Of a stretch of 64,000 bases of DNA, positions 52,467 through 61,592 are shown piece by piece. Every line of letters begins with the position of its first letter. Position 1 is the first letter of the stretch. Both the position numbers and the translations under genes were made by a program. Below the pieces are notes generated by a model that saw nothing but the letters and a program-made list of their open reading frames with translations, ran no database searches and was not told the origin of the DNA. The stretch comes from Bacillota bacterium (GTDB lineage: Bacteria > Bacillota > Clostridia > Acetivibrionales > Acetivibrionaceae), in assembly GCA_023421115.1 (NCBI GenBank), contig JAEZUI010000025.1:1-64000 (forward strand), in the 5' to 3' direction.

Positions 52467-53423
52467 TTAAGCTCTGCTATTTGAATGCAAATCAAACAAT
52501 AAACCTACAAACACATAGGAAGCAATATAGAGCAGCATAGCAAGCTGAGGGTTAAATAGTGCAATTAAAGCTGCCTGCGCACAGGAACATGTTCTGAAAT
52601 TTGAAGAAAGTGAATAATAGGTTTTCTCCCCTTCAGGATATTTATAGTACAAAAAACCTGTCCAAAACTGAAGAATTACGCTAATTATTGCTAGATATAC
52701 AAAAACTTCATTTACTTTTATATCGGCTAATGCTACTGGATACAACACAATAAATGATAATGATGGTATAAACACCAATAGCAGAGCAATAATCCTGGAC
52801 TTACCAATACCATATTTCACTACAATTGTCTTTTTTCCTGCTTCCTTATCACCTTTATAATCTTTAAAATAAGTATAAAAGGTCATTACTGCGTTTATAA
52901 CAGCCACAATAATAATTAAGGCCAATAGGGTTTTTGATATATAAGGATAACCCACCGGACCAGCTGCAAAAAAACCGACTGCCAAAGACATTGAAATCAT
53001 TACTCCAAAGACAAGGTTTCCTAAAATCCCATGCCCCTTTGCATATTCATATACAACATTTAAAAGTACTCCTACTATGGCAGGTATAATAGCTATTGGC
53101 TGGAGATAGATCCCCATTATACAGAAGGAGACAAGCAGCAATATAACTGATGTAATCAAAGCCTTAGAAGGAGGCAGTTCTCCAGTCACCATCGGCCTTA
53201 ATGGTGCATTTATTCTATCTTCTTTAATTCCTAAATAGTCATTGATTATTTGATTTATTCCCCAGCTCATAAATAAAATCATCAAGATTATTGCCTTTTT
53301 AGAAAAATCTATCGGCTCTTTTGCAACATACTCATAATACGCAACCCCAACCCACCCGGCAATACCAGTTACAAAGGCATAATAAAGCCTCATTGATTTA
53401 ATGTACGCCCAAATAAAATTCAA
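52467..53423 (-). CDS. UbiA-family prenyltransferase
   Basis: This 318-residue integral membrane protein has about eight or nine helices. The first Asp-rich motif reads NDYLGIKEDRINAPLRP. The central Asp of NDxxDxxxD is Gly, while the flanking Asp residues and the RP are kept. The second motif is KDYKGDKEAGKKT. Family members transfer polyprenyl groups to aromatic rings or glycerol phosphates in the membrane. It is first in the minus-strand cluster, so the product may be prenylated (inference). The start is TTG 53423, with AAGGAAG nine bases upstream. Confidence 0.85.
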   Translation of the reverse strand: MNFIWAYIKSMRLYYAFVTGIAGWVGVAYYEYVAKEPIDFSKKAIILMILFMSWGINQIINDYLGIKEDRINAPLRPMVTGELPPSKALITSVILLLVSFCIMGIYLQPIAIIPAIVGVLLNVVYEYAKGHGILGNLVFGVMISMSLAVGFFAAGPVGYPYISKTLLALIIIVAVINAVMTFYTYFKDYKGDKEAGKKTIVVKYGIGKSRIIALLLVFIPSLSFIVLYPVALADIKVNEVFVYLAIISVILQFWTGFLYYKYPEGEKTYYSLSSNFRTCSCAQAALIALFNPQLAMLLYIASYVFVGLLFDLHSNSRA

Positions 53424-53444
53424 CTAAATACACTTCCTTTTCCT

Positions 53445-53471
53445 ACGAAATTTATAATATCAAAATTTCGT
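53445..53471. promoter_or_regulatory. Inverted repeat between promoter and ribosome binding site of UbiA gene
   Basis: ACGAAATTT (53445-53453) and AAATTTCGT (53463-53471) pair perfectly around nine bases. It sits downstream of the likely promoter, so it could be an operator or a 5' leader hairpin. Confidence 0.45.
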
Positions 53472-53480
53472 TTCTATATT

Positions 53481-53509
53481 TATAATGGTATATTATTATT
53501 AGGTGACAA
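53481..53509 (-). promoter_or_regulatory. Likely promoter of the biosynthetic cluster
   Basis: On the minus strand TTGTCA (53504-53509) is followed after 17 bases by ATTATA (53481-53486). A TATAAA two bases further is an alternative -10. It is the only reasonable promoter before the UbiA gene. Confidence 0.5.
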
Positions 53510-53536
53510 ACAAGTTTAAATGGTCATTGATTTATG

Positions 53537-53548
53537 TGACTTTAGTCA
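53537..53548. promoter_or_regulatory. TGACTTTAGTCA palindrome upstream of the cluster promoter
   Basis: This is the same 12-mer as found twice before the LRR-dockerin gene (6629-6671). Here it extends to a 14-base palindrome (GTGAC..GTCAC). It lies about 28 bases upstream of the -35 of the cluster promoter, a position typical of an activator site. Confidence 0.45.
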
Positions 53549-53549
53549 C

Positions 53550-53746
53550 TTGACTGCAACTTATGCTCAATTTATTACATAAGTCTGACGATTTATTTAA
53601 AACAAGCTATACTTTAGAACAAATGGAGGGGAACGCGCCGTTTAGTGTTGTAGATTGCTTGAAATTAGTGGGTTTTAGAAGGGCTTTGAAGGCTTGTATT
53701 TTGTGCAATTCAGACAATATCTGATGAATTAGACTGTACAAAAAAA
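53550..53746. other. Intergenic stretch without recognisable gene
   Basis: This is part of the 435-base gap between the UbiA gene and the PL8 gene. I see no coding frame or repeat here beyond the flanking palindrome and terminator. Confidence 0.4.
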
Positions 53747-53779
53747 ATGACGCCAACCAAAATTGTTGATTGACGTCAT
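53740..53779 (-). terminator. Terminator of the PL8 lyase gene
   Basis: ATGACGTCAATCAAC pairs with GGTTGGCGTCAT (with wobbles) on the minus strand, followed by eight T. It lies 80 bases after the PL8 stop codon. Confidence 0.85.
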
Positions 53780-53858
53780 AATTGATTTTTTATTTATTCC
53801 ACTGTCTACTTGACATGGAGCACTTCAAAGTTGCTGGCTTTTGTTTTTTTGGTGTTTG

Positions 53859-56800
53859 TTATCTTATTACTATAAGGTCAATACTAAATGCCCCACTCGA
53901 AATACTACTCTGATCAGTAGGGTCTAGCCTTATCTGCTTGAGTGTGCCTGTCCATCCACTTATACCGGACATATCAATGATATAATCCCTATAATCAGGG
54001 TCATTAGCTTCAATATTAAATGACCTTGACTTTGCTTCATTCCAACTCTTGTCCGATGAGGTTGTAAAATATATCTTGCCCTTTTGAGCGGATGTACTGT
54101 TCTTCATTCTTATAACAATAGTTTTATTACTATCAATATTAAAATCAAGGTTATCCGGTGATCTCAACTGTGGATCATTTGATGACAATTTTCCGCCAAC
54201 ATATCCCCCTGTCTGCCATGCAAAGCTATTAACTCCTGATGTAGCAGTCCAATTTTCAATAGTTGAACTGAATTCCCATACCTTGATATCTAATGGTTTA
54301 TTGTCTTCTGGCTGTTCTATTGGCTGTTCTATCGGTTCTTCTATTGGTGTATCTACACTTGAAGCTGACTGCTGTATCTTGATATAGTCAATGTCAAAAG
54401 CTCCACTTGAAACACCGCTTTGGTCAATAGGATCTAGCCTTAACTGTTTGAGTTCTCCAGTCCAACCTGATATGTTGGACATATCGATGGTATAATCTCT
54501 ATACTCTGAATCATTTGCAGTAATACTAAAAATCTTTGATTTTGCTTCGTTCCAATTGGTATCGGAGGAGGTTATAAAGTACAATTTGCCTCTTGTTGCC
54601 ACCGTGTTGTTTTTCATTCTTACAACTAGTTTACTATTATCAGCATTGATGCCAAGATTATCCGGTGATTTTATTAGAGGATTGTCTGAAGACAAGTTGC
54701 CTCCTATATATCCACCTGTCTGCCATGCAAAACCACTAACACCTGAACCAGACCAACCTTCTGTATTTGAAGTGAACTCCCAGGATTTTATGTCTTTTGT
54801 TATGTCTTCGAGCTTAGCTGTATTAAATTTGACCTTAAAAGACTTACCTCTGGCATTCCTTACATTTACAGAGAATTTTATTGTCGGACTTAACTGGGTA
54901 ACTGTAATAGCGCTGTCTTTAGAAACAATTCCAGTTGCAGGCTTATTTATTGTTATATCTATGGTTCCATAATTGAGCTGAGTTGTATCACATACAGATA
55001 TTTCTATATCCTTCTGTGCATTTTCTTTTGTCATAACTGCTGCTTTTTTGTTAGATGTAATAATATCTACTGTTTTTAGAGTGTCATTCCAGAAATTCAC
55101 ACCTACAACACCCAGTTTATTCTCTTTTACAGCCATTGCCTCGGATGAATTTTCCAGTATTGTAATATCAGGGTTGCTTGAATAGTTTGACACCTCAGAA
55201 CTGCTTGCACTAGGAAGCAATACATAGGAGTATGTTTTGCCAGATGGATTGCTGCCATGATCCAGCCACATCGTCAGGAAATTTCTTGTATACTTGGTCT
55301 CAGATCCAGCTCCACTAATCTCTGACCATGAACCAGTCCTTGCTTCACGAAGTCCTTTAAGGCTAGCACCTTCAGGAAAGTAGTATCCTATGCTGGAATT
55401 CACTGAATCTCCGGTTAGATATGCCCACCTAACCTCGTTCATGGTTTCTGACCATCCAAGACTTGATGATTTTTGAGTACCATTTACTAAAAGGGCGTTG
55501 TTACCACTGTTATTAATTTTTCTATTTTCAACTATCGTTTCAACAACTTTATTGTCAGTTGAAGTAATGCCACTTCCAAGACAGACAATTTCATTGTCAA
55601 ACATAAACCATCCCTTGTTGGCAGAAAGGTTTTGACCCGGGGTTTTAAGCTGCATACCTGTAACACCAAAGATACCATTAATGTCCGTTCCACCAACCCA
55701 GGAGCAGGATGATGTCTTTCTTTGGGGAACAGTTGAGTTTTGAAGGACTGTTGTACCGGGCAGCCTATAAGAGTCTACTGTTGGCCAGAAATTATCGGTA
55801 TATTGGGTCTTGTCAGCATTAGCCAGCTCCATCCATCCATCACCCTGATGCCATCCTTTTATATTGTTGCCAGGATTGCCAACAGACTCATAATTTCTGA
55901 TTCTGTTGGAATACATGTTGATACCAATTCCATATGTAGGTCTTTGCTGATATACACGATCCATACTGTTATATTGTTTATACTTTTCAAGAGGCCCTCT
56001 TGGAGATACCGATGGATCATTCATTATGCCTTTAACTAGTACCAAATTATGAACTGTATTAATTAAAGATGAGTAAAATGGCTCAACTGTTAGGGCGTTA
56101 ACGTAATTTTTAATAAGACTCTTAAAATAAGCAGCATCCTTATCTGGTGCAACATGGGACAAATATGCCAGTGACCTTATTAAAGAATTCGTTCTTGAAG
56201 CACCAGTAGCACCGGAATTTGAGGTTCCCGCACCAAACATACGTCCATCAAATACTAATGGTTCAAAGGATTCATAAACCCATCTGTATGCGTTTGAAAC
56301 ATCAGGATTATTAATCTGCCACTTAGAACCATCTAGTAAATATATAATCCAGCTCAGCTCATACATATTGTTTACACCATATCCCTGGGTGTACGCTACA
56401 GCTTCATGCTGAATAAATGAGCCATCTTCATAAAAGCCATCACTACTGATAACATTTATGAACAGTTGTGCAGTAGCATCTCTTGTAGTTGCAATTTTTT
56501 CACTGCTTTTACCTAGAATACCACGTCTAGCTACAACACTACAAACCCAAGCTCTGTTAGCACCTGTAGATACCTGACCAAAATTACATCTATTTGGGTC
56601 GGGTGTAAATTTGTCTATTGCAGCAAGATACTCTTTAAAAAGATCAGTTCCTGATAAATCATCATATAATATGCACAATATATCCTGGACTGCAAGCGGA
56701 ATACCAATTTCCCAATCCCACCAGTTGTTACCATTGCCTTGAGAACCCTGAGACTTTTTTGAATTATACCAATTATTATCAACCATCCACTTCAGGGCAT

Positions 56801-57533
56801 TGATTATTTCTGCTTTCCATGCTGCATTTCCATATTGGGAGCATCCTCTTGTTGATACAGCTATTGCCATTGTCCTAAGCTCATTATAAGTCTGTGTAAT
56901 ATTACTAGATACATTTAGGTCCTGGAAATTACTAAATATATAAGTTCTGTTGCTATCTTTATTAAGCTTGTTATACCTTGCATTGGCCGATGATTCCACC
57001 TGCTTGACCTTTGGAGCATAATCGGTGTCAGTTGGACTGAAGCTGTTTCCACCATTGAGCATTTCTAACCATTTTGCCCTTAACACATCAAATTCATCTG
57101 CTTCTTTATCTACTATTGTAGTAGTGTTAGGGGTTGGGGTAGTGTTAGGGGTTGGGGTAGTGTTAGGAGTTGATGTTACAGTACTTGTCCTAGTTGGCGT
57201 TGGTGTAGCTGATGAGCCCTTTGAATAAGGTAGTTGGCCTATTGTTCCTAGTAAAAAACCTCTTAGTACAGCAAAATCAAGAGAGTTTACCATTTCGTCA
57301 TTATTAACATCTGATGCTAATAAATCAATGTTGGAATTAATCCCCAATAGACTCAGCCTAAGTGCAGCAAAATCAAGAGAATTAACCTCGTTATCCCTAT
57401 TTACATCTCCAAACAAAACTTTTGGTGAAGCTGATTGGGCTTCGCTTTCCGATACTTGGAATATAGATGCTAATAATGAAATAATACATATTGCAGCAAA
57501 AAAGCGAAACTTTTTTAGAAAATCAATATTCAT
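53859..57533 (-). CDS. Dockerin-bearing polysaccharide lyase family 8 enzyme
   Basis: This 1224-residue secreted protein starts with a signal peptide. An N-terminal dockerin follows (about 38-105: GDVNRDNEVNSLDFAALRLS, SDVNNDEMVNSLDFAVLRGF), then a Thr/Pro linker with TPTPNT repeats. A PL8 alpha/alpha-toroid and beta-sandwich lyase (about 150-900) has NNWWDWEIGIP, DGSFIQHEAVAYTQGYG and WHQGDGWMELAN. Two C-terminal modules of about 140 residues are near-copies of each other (WEFTSNTEGWSG, WEFSSTIENWTA) and probably bind carbohydrate. PL8 enzymes cleave hyaluronate, chondroitin or xanthan by beta-elimination. Start is ATG 57533 after AGGAGG, not the 57566 frame end. Confidence 0.88.
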   Translation of the reverse strand: MNIDFLKKFRFFAAICIISLLASIFQVSESEAQSASPKVLFGDVNRDNEVNSLDFAALRLSLLGINSNIDLLASDVNNDEMVNSLDFAVLRGFLLGTIGQLPYSKGSSATPTPTRTSTVTSTPNTTPTPNTTPTPNTTTIVDKEADEFDVLRAKWLEMLNGGNSFSPTDTDYAPKVKQVESSANARYNKLNKDSNRTYIFSNFQDLNVSSNITQTYNELRTMAIAVSTRGCSQYGNAAWKAEIINALKWMVDNNWYNSKKSQGSQGNGNNWWDWEIGIPLAVQDILCILYDDLSGTDLFKEYLAAIDKFTPDPNRCNFGQVSTGANRAWVCSVVARRGILGKSSEKIATTRDATAQLFINVISSDGFYEDGSFIQHEAVAYTQGYGVNNMYELSWIIYLLDGSKWQINNPDVSNAYRWVYESFEPLVFDGRMFGAGTSNSGATGASRTNSLIRSLAYLSHVAPDKDAAYFKSLIKNYVNALTVEPFYSSLINTVHNLVLVKGIMNDPSVSPRGPLEKYKQYNSMDRVYQQRPTYGIGINMYSNRIRNYESVGNPGNNIKGWHQGDGWMELANADKTQYTDNFWPTVDSYRLPGTTVLQNSTVPQRKTSSCSWVGGTDINGIFGVTGMQLKTPGQNLSANKGWFMFDNEIVCLGSGITSTDNKVVETIVENRKINNSGNNALLVNGTQKSSSLGWSETMNEVRWAYLTGDSVNSSIGYYFPEGASLKGLREARTGSWSEISGAGSETKYTRNFLTMWLDHGSNPSGKTYSYVLLPSASSSEVSNYSSNPDITILENSSEAMAVKENKLGVVGVNFWNDTLKTVDIITSNKKAAVMTKENAQKDIEISVCDTTQLNYGTIDITINKPATGIVSKDSAITVTQLSPTIKFSVNVRNARGKSFKVKFNTAKLEDITKDIKSWEFTSNTEGWSGSGVSGFAWQTGGYIGGNLSSDNPLIKSPDNLGINADNSKLVVRMKNNTVATRGKLYFITSSDTNWNEAKSKIFSITANDSEYRDYTIDMSNISGWTGELKQLRLDPIDQSGVSSGAFDIDYIKIQQSASSVDTPIEEPIEQPIEQPEDNKPLDIKVWEFSSTIENWTATSGVNSFAWQTGGYVGGKLSSNDPQLRSPDNLDFNIDSNKTIVIRMKNSTSAQKGKIYFTTSSDKSWNEAKSRSFNIEANDPDYRDYIIDMSGISGWTGTLKQIRLDPTDQSSISSGAFSIDLIVIR

Positions 57534-57855
57534 GTTTTCCTCCTCAATATATAAAAATAATATCAATATAAAATTAAATATTACAACTGCATATTAAAGT
57601 AATTTATATTGTATTTATAAAGTGCTTAAGAAATCGCTAAAGTGAAATGAAAATTTATATTACCTGAACATATAAGAGCAAACGTCCTAAATAACACCAA
57701 ATAGAAATTGGTTTATTTTTCTTAAAATAATTTTACTAAATTTTTATCTAGCATGCAACCTGAATATGTAATAAACCTATATATTAATAATATAAAACAA
57801 ACCTTTCACATTAGTATTTATCAGCTATTGATTTTTGTGCTTTTGTGTATTCTTG
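57534..57855. other. Intergenic stretch without recognisable gene
   Basis: This AT-rich spacer lies between divergent genes. It should hold the promoter of the PL8 gene, but I cannot point to convincing -35/-10 boxes. No coding frame is seen. Confidence 0.4.
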
Positions 57856-57884
57856 TTGGATACTCAACAAAAATAGAGTATAAT
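57856..57884 (+). promoter_or_regulatory. Promoter of the 281-residue membrane protein gene
   Basis: TTGGAT (57856-57861) and TATAAT (57879-57884) are separated by 17 bases, 61 bases before the start codon. Confidence 0.65.
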
Positions 57885-57945
57885 ATAAACGCAATTTCCA
57901 ATCATTTTAGTCAGATTATTATATAATTTAGGAGGGGTTAACACA

Positions 57946-58791
57946 ATGGAAAAGCAATATATTTACAGAAAGCATATCAGAATAATGCAAAAAGTTATGC
58001 CCGCATTTTTAGGTTGTTTAGCAGCTATAATACTTATAGCTTCAATAGTTGTAGCTTCCTTTATGAAAAATGAACTTAATAAGATTTTAGTTCTTATACC
58101 CGGTGTATTTTTGTTTTTTATAGTATCTATTGAAGCATTGTTCATCTGGTTTATATTCAGAAGGTTTACAAAGGTAAGCGTTAAATTAACTGAGGATTAT
58201 TTGATTTATACAAACATCAAAGGTGAAACCACGGTACCTATAGACCAAATACAAAAGCTAGAGTATCCGTCGATACCGTATATAGGTGGATGGCTGAAAA
58301 TTATATATCCCGGCGGTAATATCAGATTAACAGTTGTGCTTGAGAATATAGGAGATTTGTTAAGGAAGTTGAAGATGAACCTTGATTCAAAAGGCAATCA
58401 ATGTTACAACCGAAAAGATATGTTTAACTTCTACAAAACCGCAGAGTATTCGGATCAAAGTTGGGAAAGGGTATATGAAATATTTGTAAAAATATTGTTA
58501 CTTACATTTTTAAGTATTTTTTTAGGAGTATTATTGTACATACTGTCCGGTCAGCCCAAAATAATGGTTTTTTGGGCTTTAGCCTCTGCTATTTTACCTT
58601 TGATTACTTGGCTTATTGCTGAAATAGTTTTTATGGTAAAATCAGCATCCGGTTCTAATGAAGAAAAATTTGAAGTAAAACCACGAGACAGAGTTTACGA
58701 GAAAAAGGTTTACACCCTTTCATTTGCTGTTTATGCAGTATTATACTTTCTTGTTTCGGCTGCAATGTTGCTATTATCATATCTACAGTAG
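57946..58791 (+). CDS. Hypothetical membrane protein with central PH-like domain
   Basis: This 281-residue protein has two membrane helices at about 18-40 and 45-68. A soluble strand-rich segment follows (about 75-150: VKLTEDYLIYTNIKGETTVP) that resembles bacterial PH-like domains. Two helices at about 185-230 and one at the C terminus (YAVLYFLVSAAMLLLSYL) complete it. No enzyme motif is seen and no partner gene is adjacent. AGGAGGGG lies eight bases before the ATG. The terminator at 58850-58881 follows. Function unknown. Confidence 0.75.
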   Translation: MEKQYIYRKHIRIMQKVMPAFLGCLAAIILIASIVVASFMKNELNKILVLIPGVFLFFIVSIEALFIWFIFRRFTKVSVKLTEDYLIYTNIKGETTVPIDQIQKLEYPSIPYIGGWLKIIYPGGNIRLTVVLENIGDLLRKLKMNLDSKGNQCYNRKDMFNFYKTAEYSDQSWERVYEIFVKILLLTFLSIFLGVLLYILSGQPKIMVFWALASAILPLITWLIAEIVFMVKSASGSNEEKFEVKPRDRVYEKKVYTLSFAVYAVLYFLVSAAMLLLSYLQ

Positions 58792-58849
58792 TAAATTGTT
58801 TTAATAGAAGTGTTATGAATCAAATCGCACCTTATTAAGTAAAAAATTC

Positions 58850-58881
58850 AAGGCTGGTAATCGTTTTAAATTACCAGCCTT
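58850..58881. terminator. Bidirectional terminator between convergent genes
   Basis: AAGGCTGGTAAT and ATTACCAGCCTT pair perfectly around eight bases. T runs follow on both strands. It serves the membrane protein gene and the pot operon. Confidence 0.9.
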
Positions 58882-58915
58882 GGATTTTTATAATTTATAT
58901 AGGTCAATATTCTAC

Positions 58916-59980
58916 TTAATGCAAAGATGCTTTCAATTCATTCCACTTCTCATTAAAGTAAGAAGTCATATCTGCACCAAGATCTACAAAGACTTCACAT
59001 TTGTCGAGTATGTCTTGTGAAGGGTACGCAGCAGGATTGTTGCGTATCTCTTCGTCTAACATTGCTTTTGCCTCTGTATGAGGTGTGGAATAACCGATAT
59101 AATCAGTATTATTAAAGGCAATTTGAGGAGAATTCATAAAATTGATAAATGCTTCTGCAGCTTCCTTGTTCTTAGACGTTTTTGGAATAACCATAGCATC
59201 AAAAAACAAATTTGTACCTTCTTCTGGGATTGCATAGTCCAAGTCCTTATTATACTCTGCAGTAAAAATAGCTTCCCCAGAATATATAACAGCTAATGCT
59301 GCTTCTTCGCCTATCATCTTGTCTTTTACCTGATCCATTACATATGCTTGAACTAAGGGGCCTTGCTCTACTAAAAGAGCCTTAGCCTCATCCACCTCAC
59401 TCTTATTTTTAGTATTCAAAGAATAACCCAACTTCTTAAAAGCAACTGCAAAGGAGTCTCTTACAGAATCCATCATGATAATTTTACCCTTATACTTGCT
59501 GTCCCATAAAATATCCCAAGAAGTGACTTCATCCTCCACTAATTTGGTGTTGTACAGAATCCCCAAGGTACCCCACATATATGGCACAGAATAAGTATTG
59601 TTCGGATCAAATGCTAGGTTTTTAAAATTGCTATCAATGTATTTTGCATTTGGAATATTATCAAAATTCAAAGGCAAAAGTTCATCTTCAGCAATCAATT
59701 TTTCAATCATATAGTCGGATGGTATCAGGATGTCGTAATCCACAGCTCCGGATTTGTATTTAGCATACATAGCTTCATTAGAATCAAAAGGCTCATAAAC
59801 CACCTTGATACCTGTCTCTTTAGTGAAAAGTTCTATGGTGTCTTCCGCAATATAGTCACCCCAGTTATAGACATTGATGGTTGTTCCGGCTAAAGGCTTT
59901 TCGGGATTAGTCTTTGCATTATTTCCACAACCTGTCAATATAAGCATTAAAGCCGCTACCAGCATAACAGTTTTTTTCAT
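58916..59980 (-). CDS. potD: Spermidine/putrescine-binding lipoprotein
   Basis: This 354-residue lipoprotein (lipobox LILTGCGN) is a polyamine-binding periplasmic-type domain. Recognisable segments are INVYNWGDYIAEDTIELFTK, DYDILIPSDYMIEKL, YSVPYMWGTLGILYN and AYPSQDILDKCEVF. It delivers polyamines to PotBC. The start overlaps the end of potC by four bases. It is the last gene of the operon, with a terminator downstream. Confidence 0.95.
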   Translation of the reverse strand: MKKTVMLVAALMLILTGCGNNAKTNPEKPLAGTTINVYNWGDYIAEDTIELFTKETGIKVVYEPFDSNEAMYAKYKSGAVDYDILIPSDYMIEKLIAEDELLPLNFDNIPNAKYIDSNFKNLAFDPNNTYSVPYMWGTLGILYNTKLVEDEVTSWDILWDSKYKGKIIMMDSVRDSFAVAFKKLGYSLNTKNKSEVDEAKALLVEQGPLVQAYVMDQVKDKMIGEEAALAVIYSGEAIFTAEYNKDLDYAIPEEGTNLFFDAMVIPKTSKNKEAAEAFINFMNSPQIAFNNTDYIGYSTPHTEAKAMLDEEIRNNPAAYPSQDILDKCEVFVDLGADMTSYFNEKWNELKASLH

Positions 59981-60771
59981 ATATTCATTCCTCCTAATTT
60001 CTTGGTTTGTCTTTCAGAACGTTTATTTATGATCAAAAGCAATATCATTATTGATAGAAAAAGCACAGTGGATACTGCATTGATTTCAGGCTTAATCCCT
60101 CTTCGGGTCATAGTATAAATGGTTATAGAAAGGTTTGTCACTCCCCCTCCGGTTGTAAAATAACTTATAACAAAATCATCTAAGGAAAGGGTAAAGGCCA
60201 ACAAAAAACCTGTAATAATGTTGGGCATTATCTCCGGAATAATCACCTTACGTACAGCCTCCATTGGATGAGCTCCTAGATCTAGTGCTGCTTCATATGT
60301 GAATTTATTCAAAGAACTAAGCTTTGGCAATATGCTCAATATAACATAGGGTATATTGAAGGTTATATGGGCAATCAACATTGATGCAAAACCAAGCTTC
60401 AAACCAATAGCTACAAAGAACAACAAGAAGGCTATACCCGTAACGATATCTGCATTCAACACTGGCAGATAGGTCACATTTAAAACCACTGATTTTGCCC
60501 TTTTTTTCATCACATGAATACCAATGGCAGCAAAAGTACCTATTATTGTGGCTATGATGGATGCTAACAACGCTATTATCAAAGTATAATAAAGAGCTTT
60601 AGAAATCACCGGATCATGTAGCATAGTTTTATACCATTTTAATGTAAAACCGCCCCACTTGGCTCTAGATTTTGAGTCGTTGAAGGAAAACACCATCAAA
60701 GTTAGTATTGGTGCATATAGGAAAATAATAATCAGACCTAAATAGAGTCTTTCAACACTCTTTTTTACCAT
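59977..60771 (-). CDS. potC: Spermidine/putrescine ABC transporter permease
   Basis: This 264-residue permease has about six helices and the ATPase-contact loop EAALDLGAHPMEAVRKVIIP. It is of MalG-like PotC type, following PotB in the standard order. It overlaps potB by seven bases and potD by four. Confidence 0.95.
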   Translation of the reverse strand: MVKKSVERLYLGLIIIFLYAPILTLMVFSFNDSKSRAKWGGFTLKWYKTMLHDPVISKALYYTLIIALLASIIATIIGTFAAIGIHVMKKRAKSVVLNVTYLPVLNADIVTGIAFLLFFVAIGLKLGFASMLIAHITFNIPYVILSILPKLSSLNKFTYEAALDLGAHPMEAVRKVIIPEIMPNIITGFLLAFTLSLDDFVISYFTTGGGVTNLSITIYTMTRRGIKPEINAVSTVLFLSIMILLLIINKRSERQTKKLGGMNI

Positions 60772-61592
60772 ACACCTGCACCACCTTCCATTTCACCATC
60801 ATTCCTTTGTAGTATACCCATAGAGATCAATATGATAATCATCAATACAAAGGAGAGGGCTGCCCCAAATCCCCAATCATAGGTCATCAAAAACTGTTGC
60901 TCAATCATATTGCCTATCAAGTTAACTTTACCGCTTCCCAATAAATTAGGAATTACAAAAGATGTCATAGCCGGCATGAAAACCATGGTGATACCGCTCA
61001 TAACGCCAGGCATACTCAGAGGAATAGTGACTTTCAACAATCTCATTGCATCATTAGCACCCAAATCATACGCTGCTTCCATAACGGATTTATCGATTTT
61101 TGCCAGTGCATTATATATAGGCAATACCATAAAAGGCAGGAAGTTATAAACCATGCCAAGTACAATAGCCTTTGGTGTCCCAATAATATCTAAAATAGGC
61201 AAATGCAAAGCTCTCAAGATTGTATTTATAAGGCCATTATTGGTCTCTAACAGTGACAACCAGGCATAGGTTCTGAGTAAAAAGTTCATCCACATAGGTA
61301 AAATGAAGATGAATAACATTGCTGAACCACCATTGCTGCGCTTAACCAAAATCAAAGCTAAGGGATAAGCTAACAATAAACAAATCACAGTTGATATAAC
61401 AGCATATAATAAAGATTTTCCAATTGCCACCATATATATGCTGTTAAAAGACTTCATGATGTGTTCTAATGTAAGCCTAGTACCACTTGAGTCACTTATT
61501 GTAAAAGCATAATAAAGAATCATCAATAGAGGAATGACAATGAAAAGTACCATCCAAATCAGATATGGGGTAGCTAACCATTTTCTATTCAT
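60765..61592 (-). CDS. potB: Spermidine/putrescine ABC transporter permease
   Basis: This 275-residue permease has about six helices and the coupling loop EAAYDLGANDAMRLLKVTIP. PotB forms the pore with PotC. GGAGG precedes ATG 61592, inside the end of potA (four-base overlap). Confidence 0.95.
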   Translation of the reverse strand: MNRKWLATPYLIWMVLFIVIPLLMILYYAFTISDSSGTRLTLEHIMKSFNSIYMVAIGKSLLYAVISTVICLLLAYPLALILVKRSNGGSAMLFIFILPMWMNFLLRTYAWLSLLETNNGLINTILRALHLPILDIIGTPKAIVLGMVYNFLPFMVLPIYNALAKIDKSVMEAAYDLGANDAMRLLKVTIPLSMPGVMSGITMVFMPAMTSFVIPNLLGSGKVNLIGNMIEQQFLMTYDWGFGAALSFVLMIIILISMGILQRNDGEMEGGAGVW

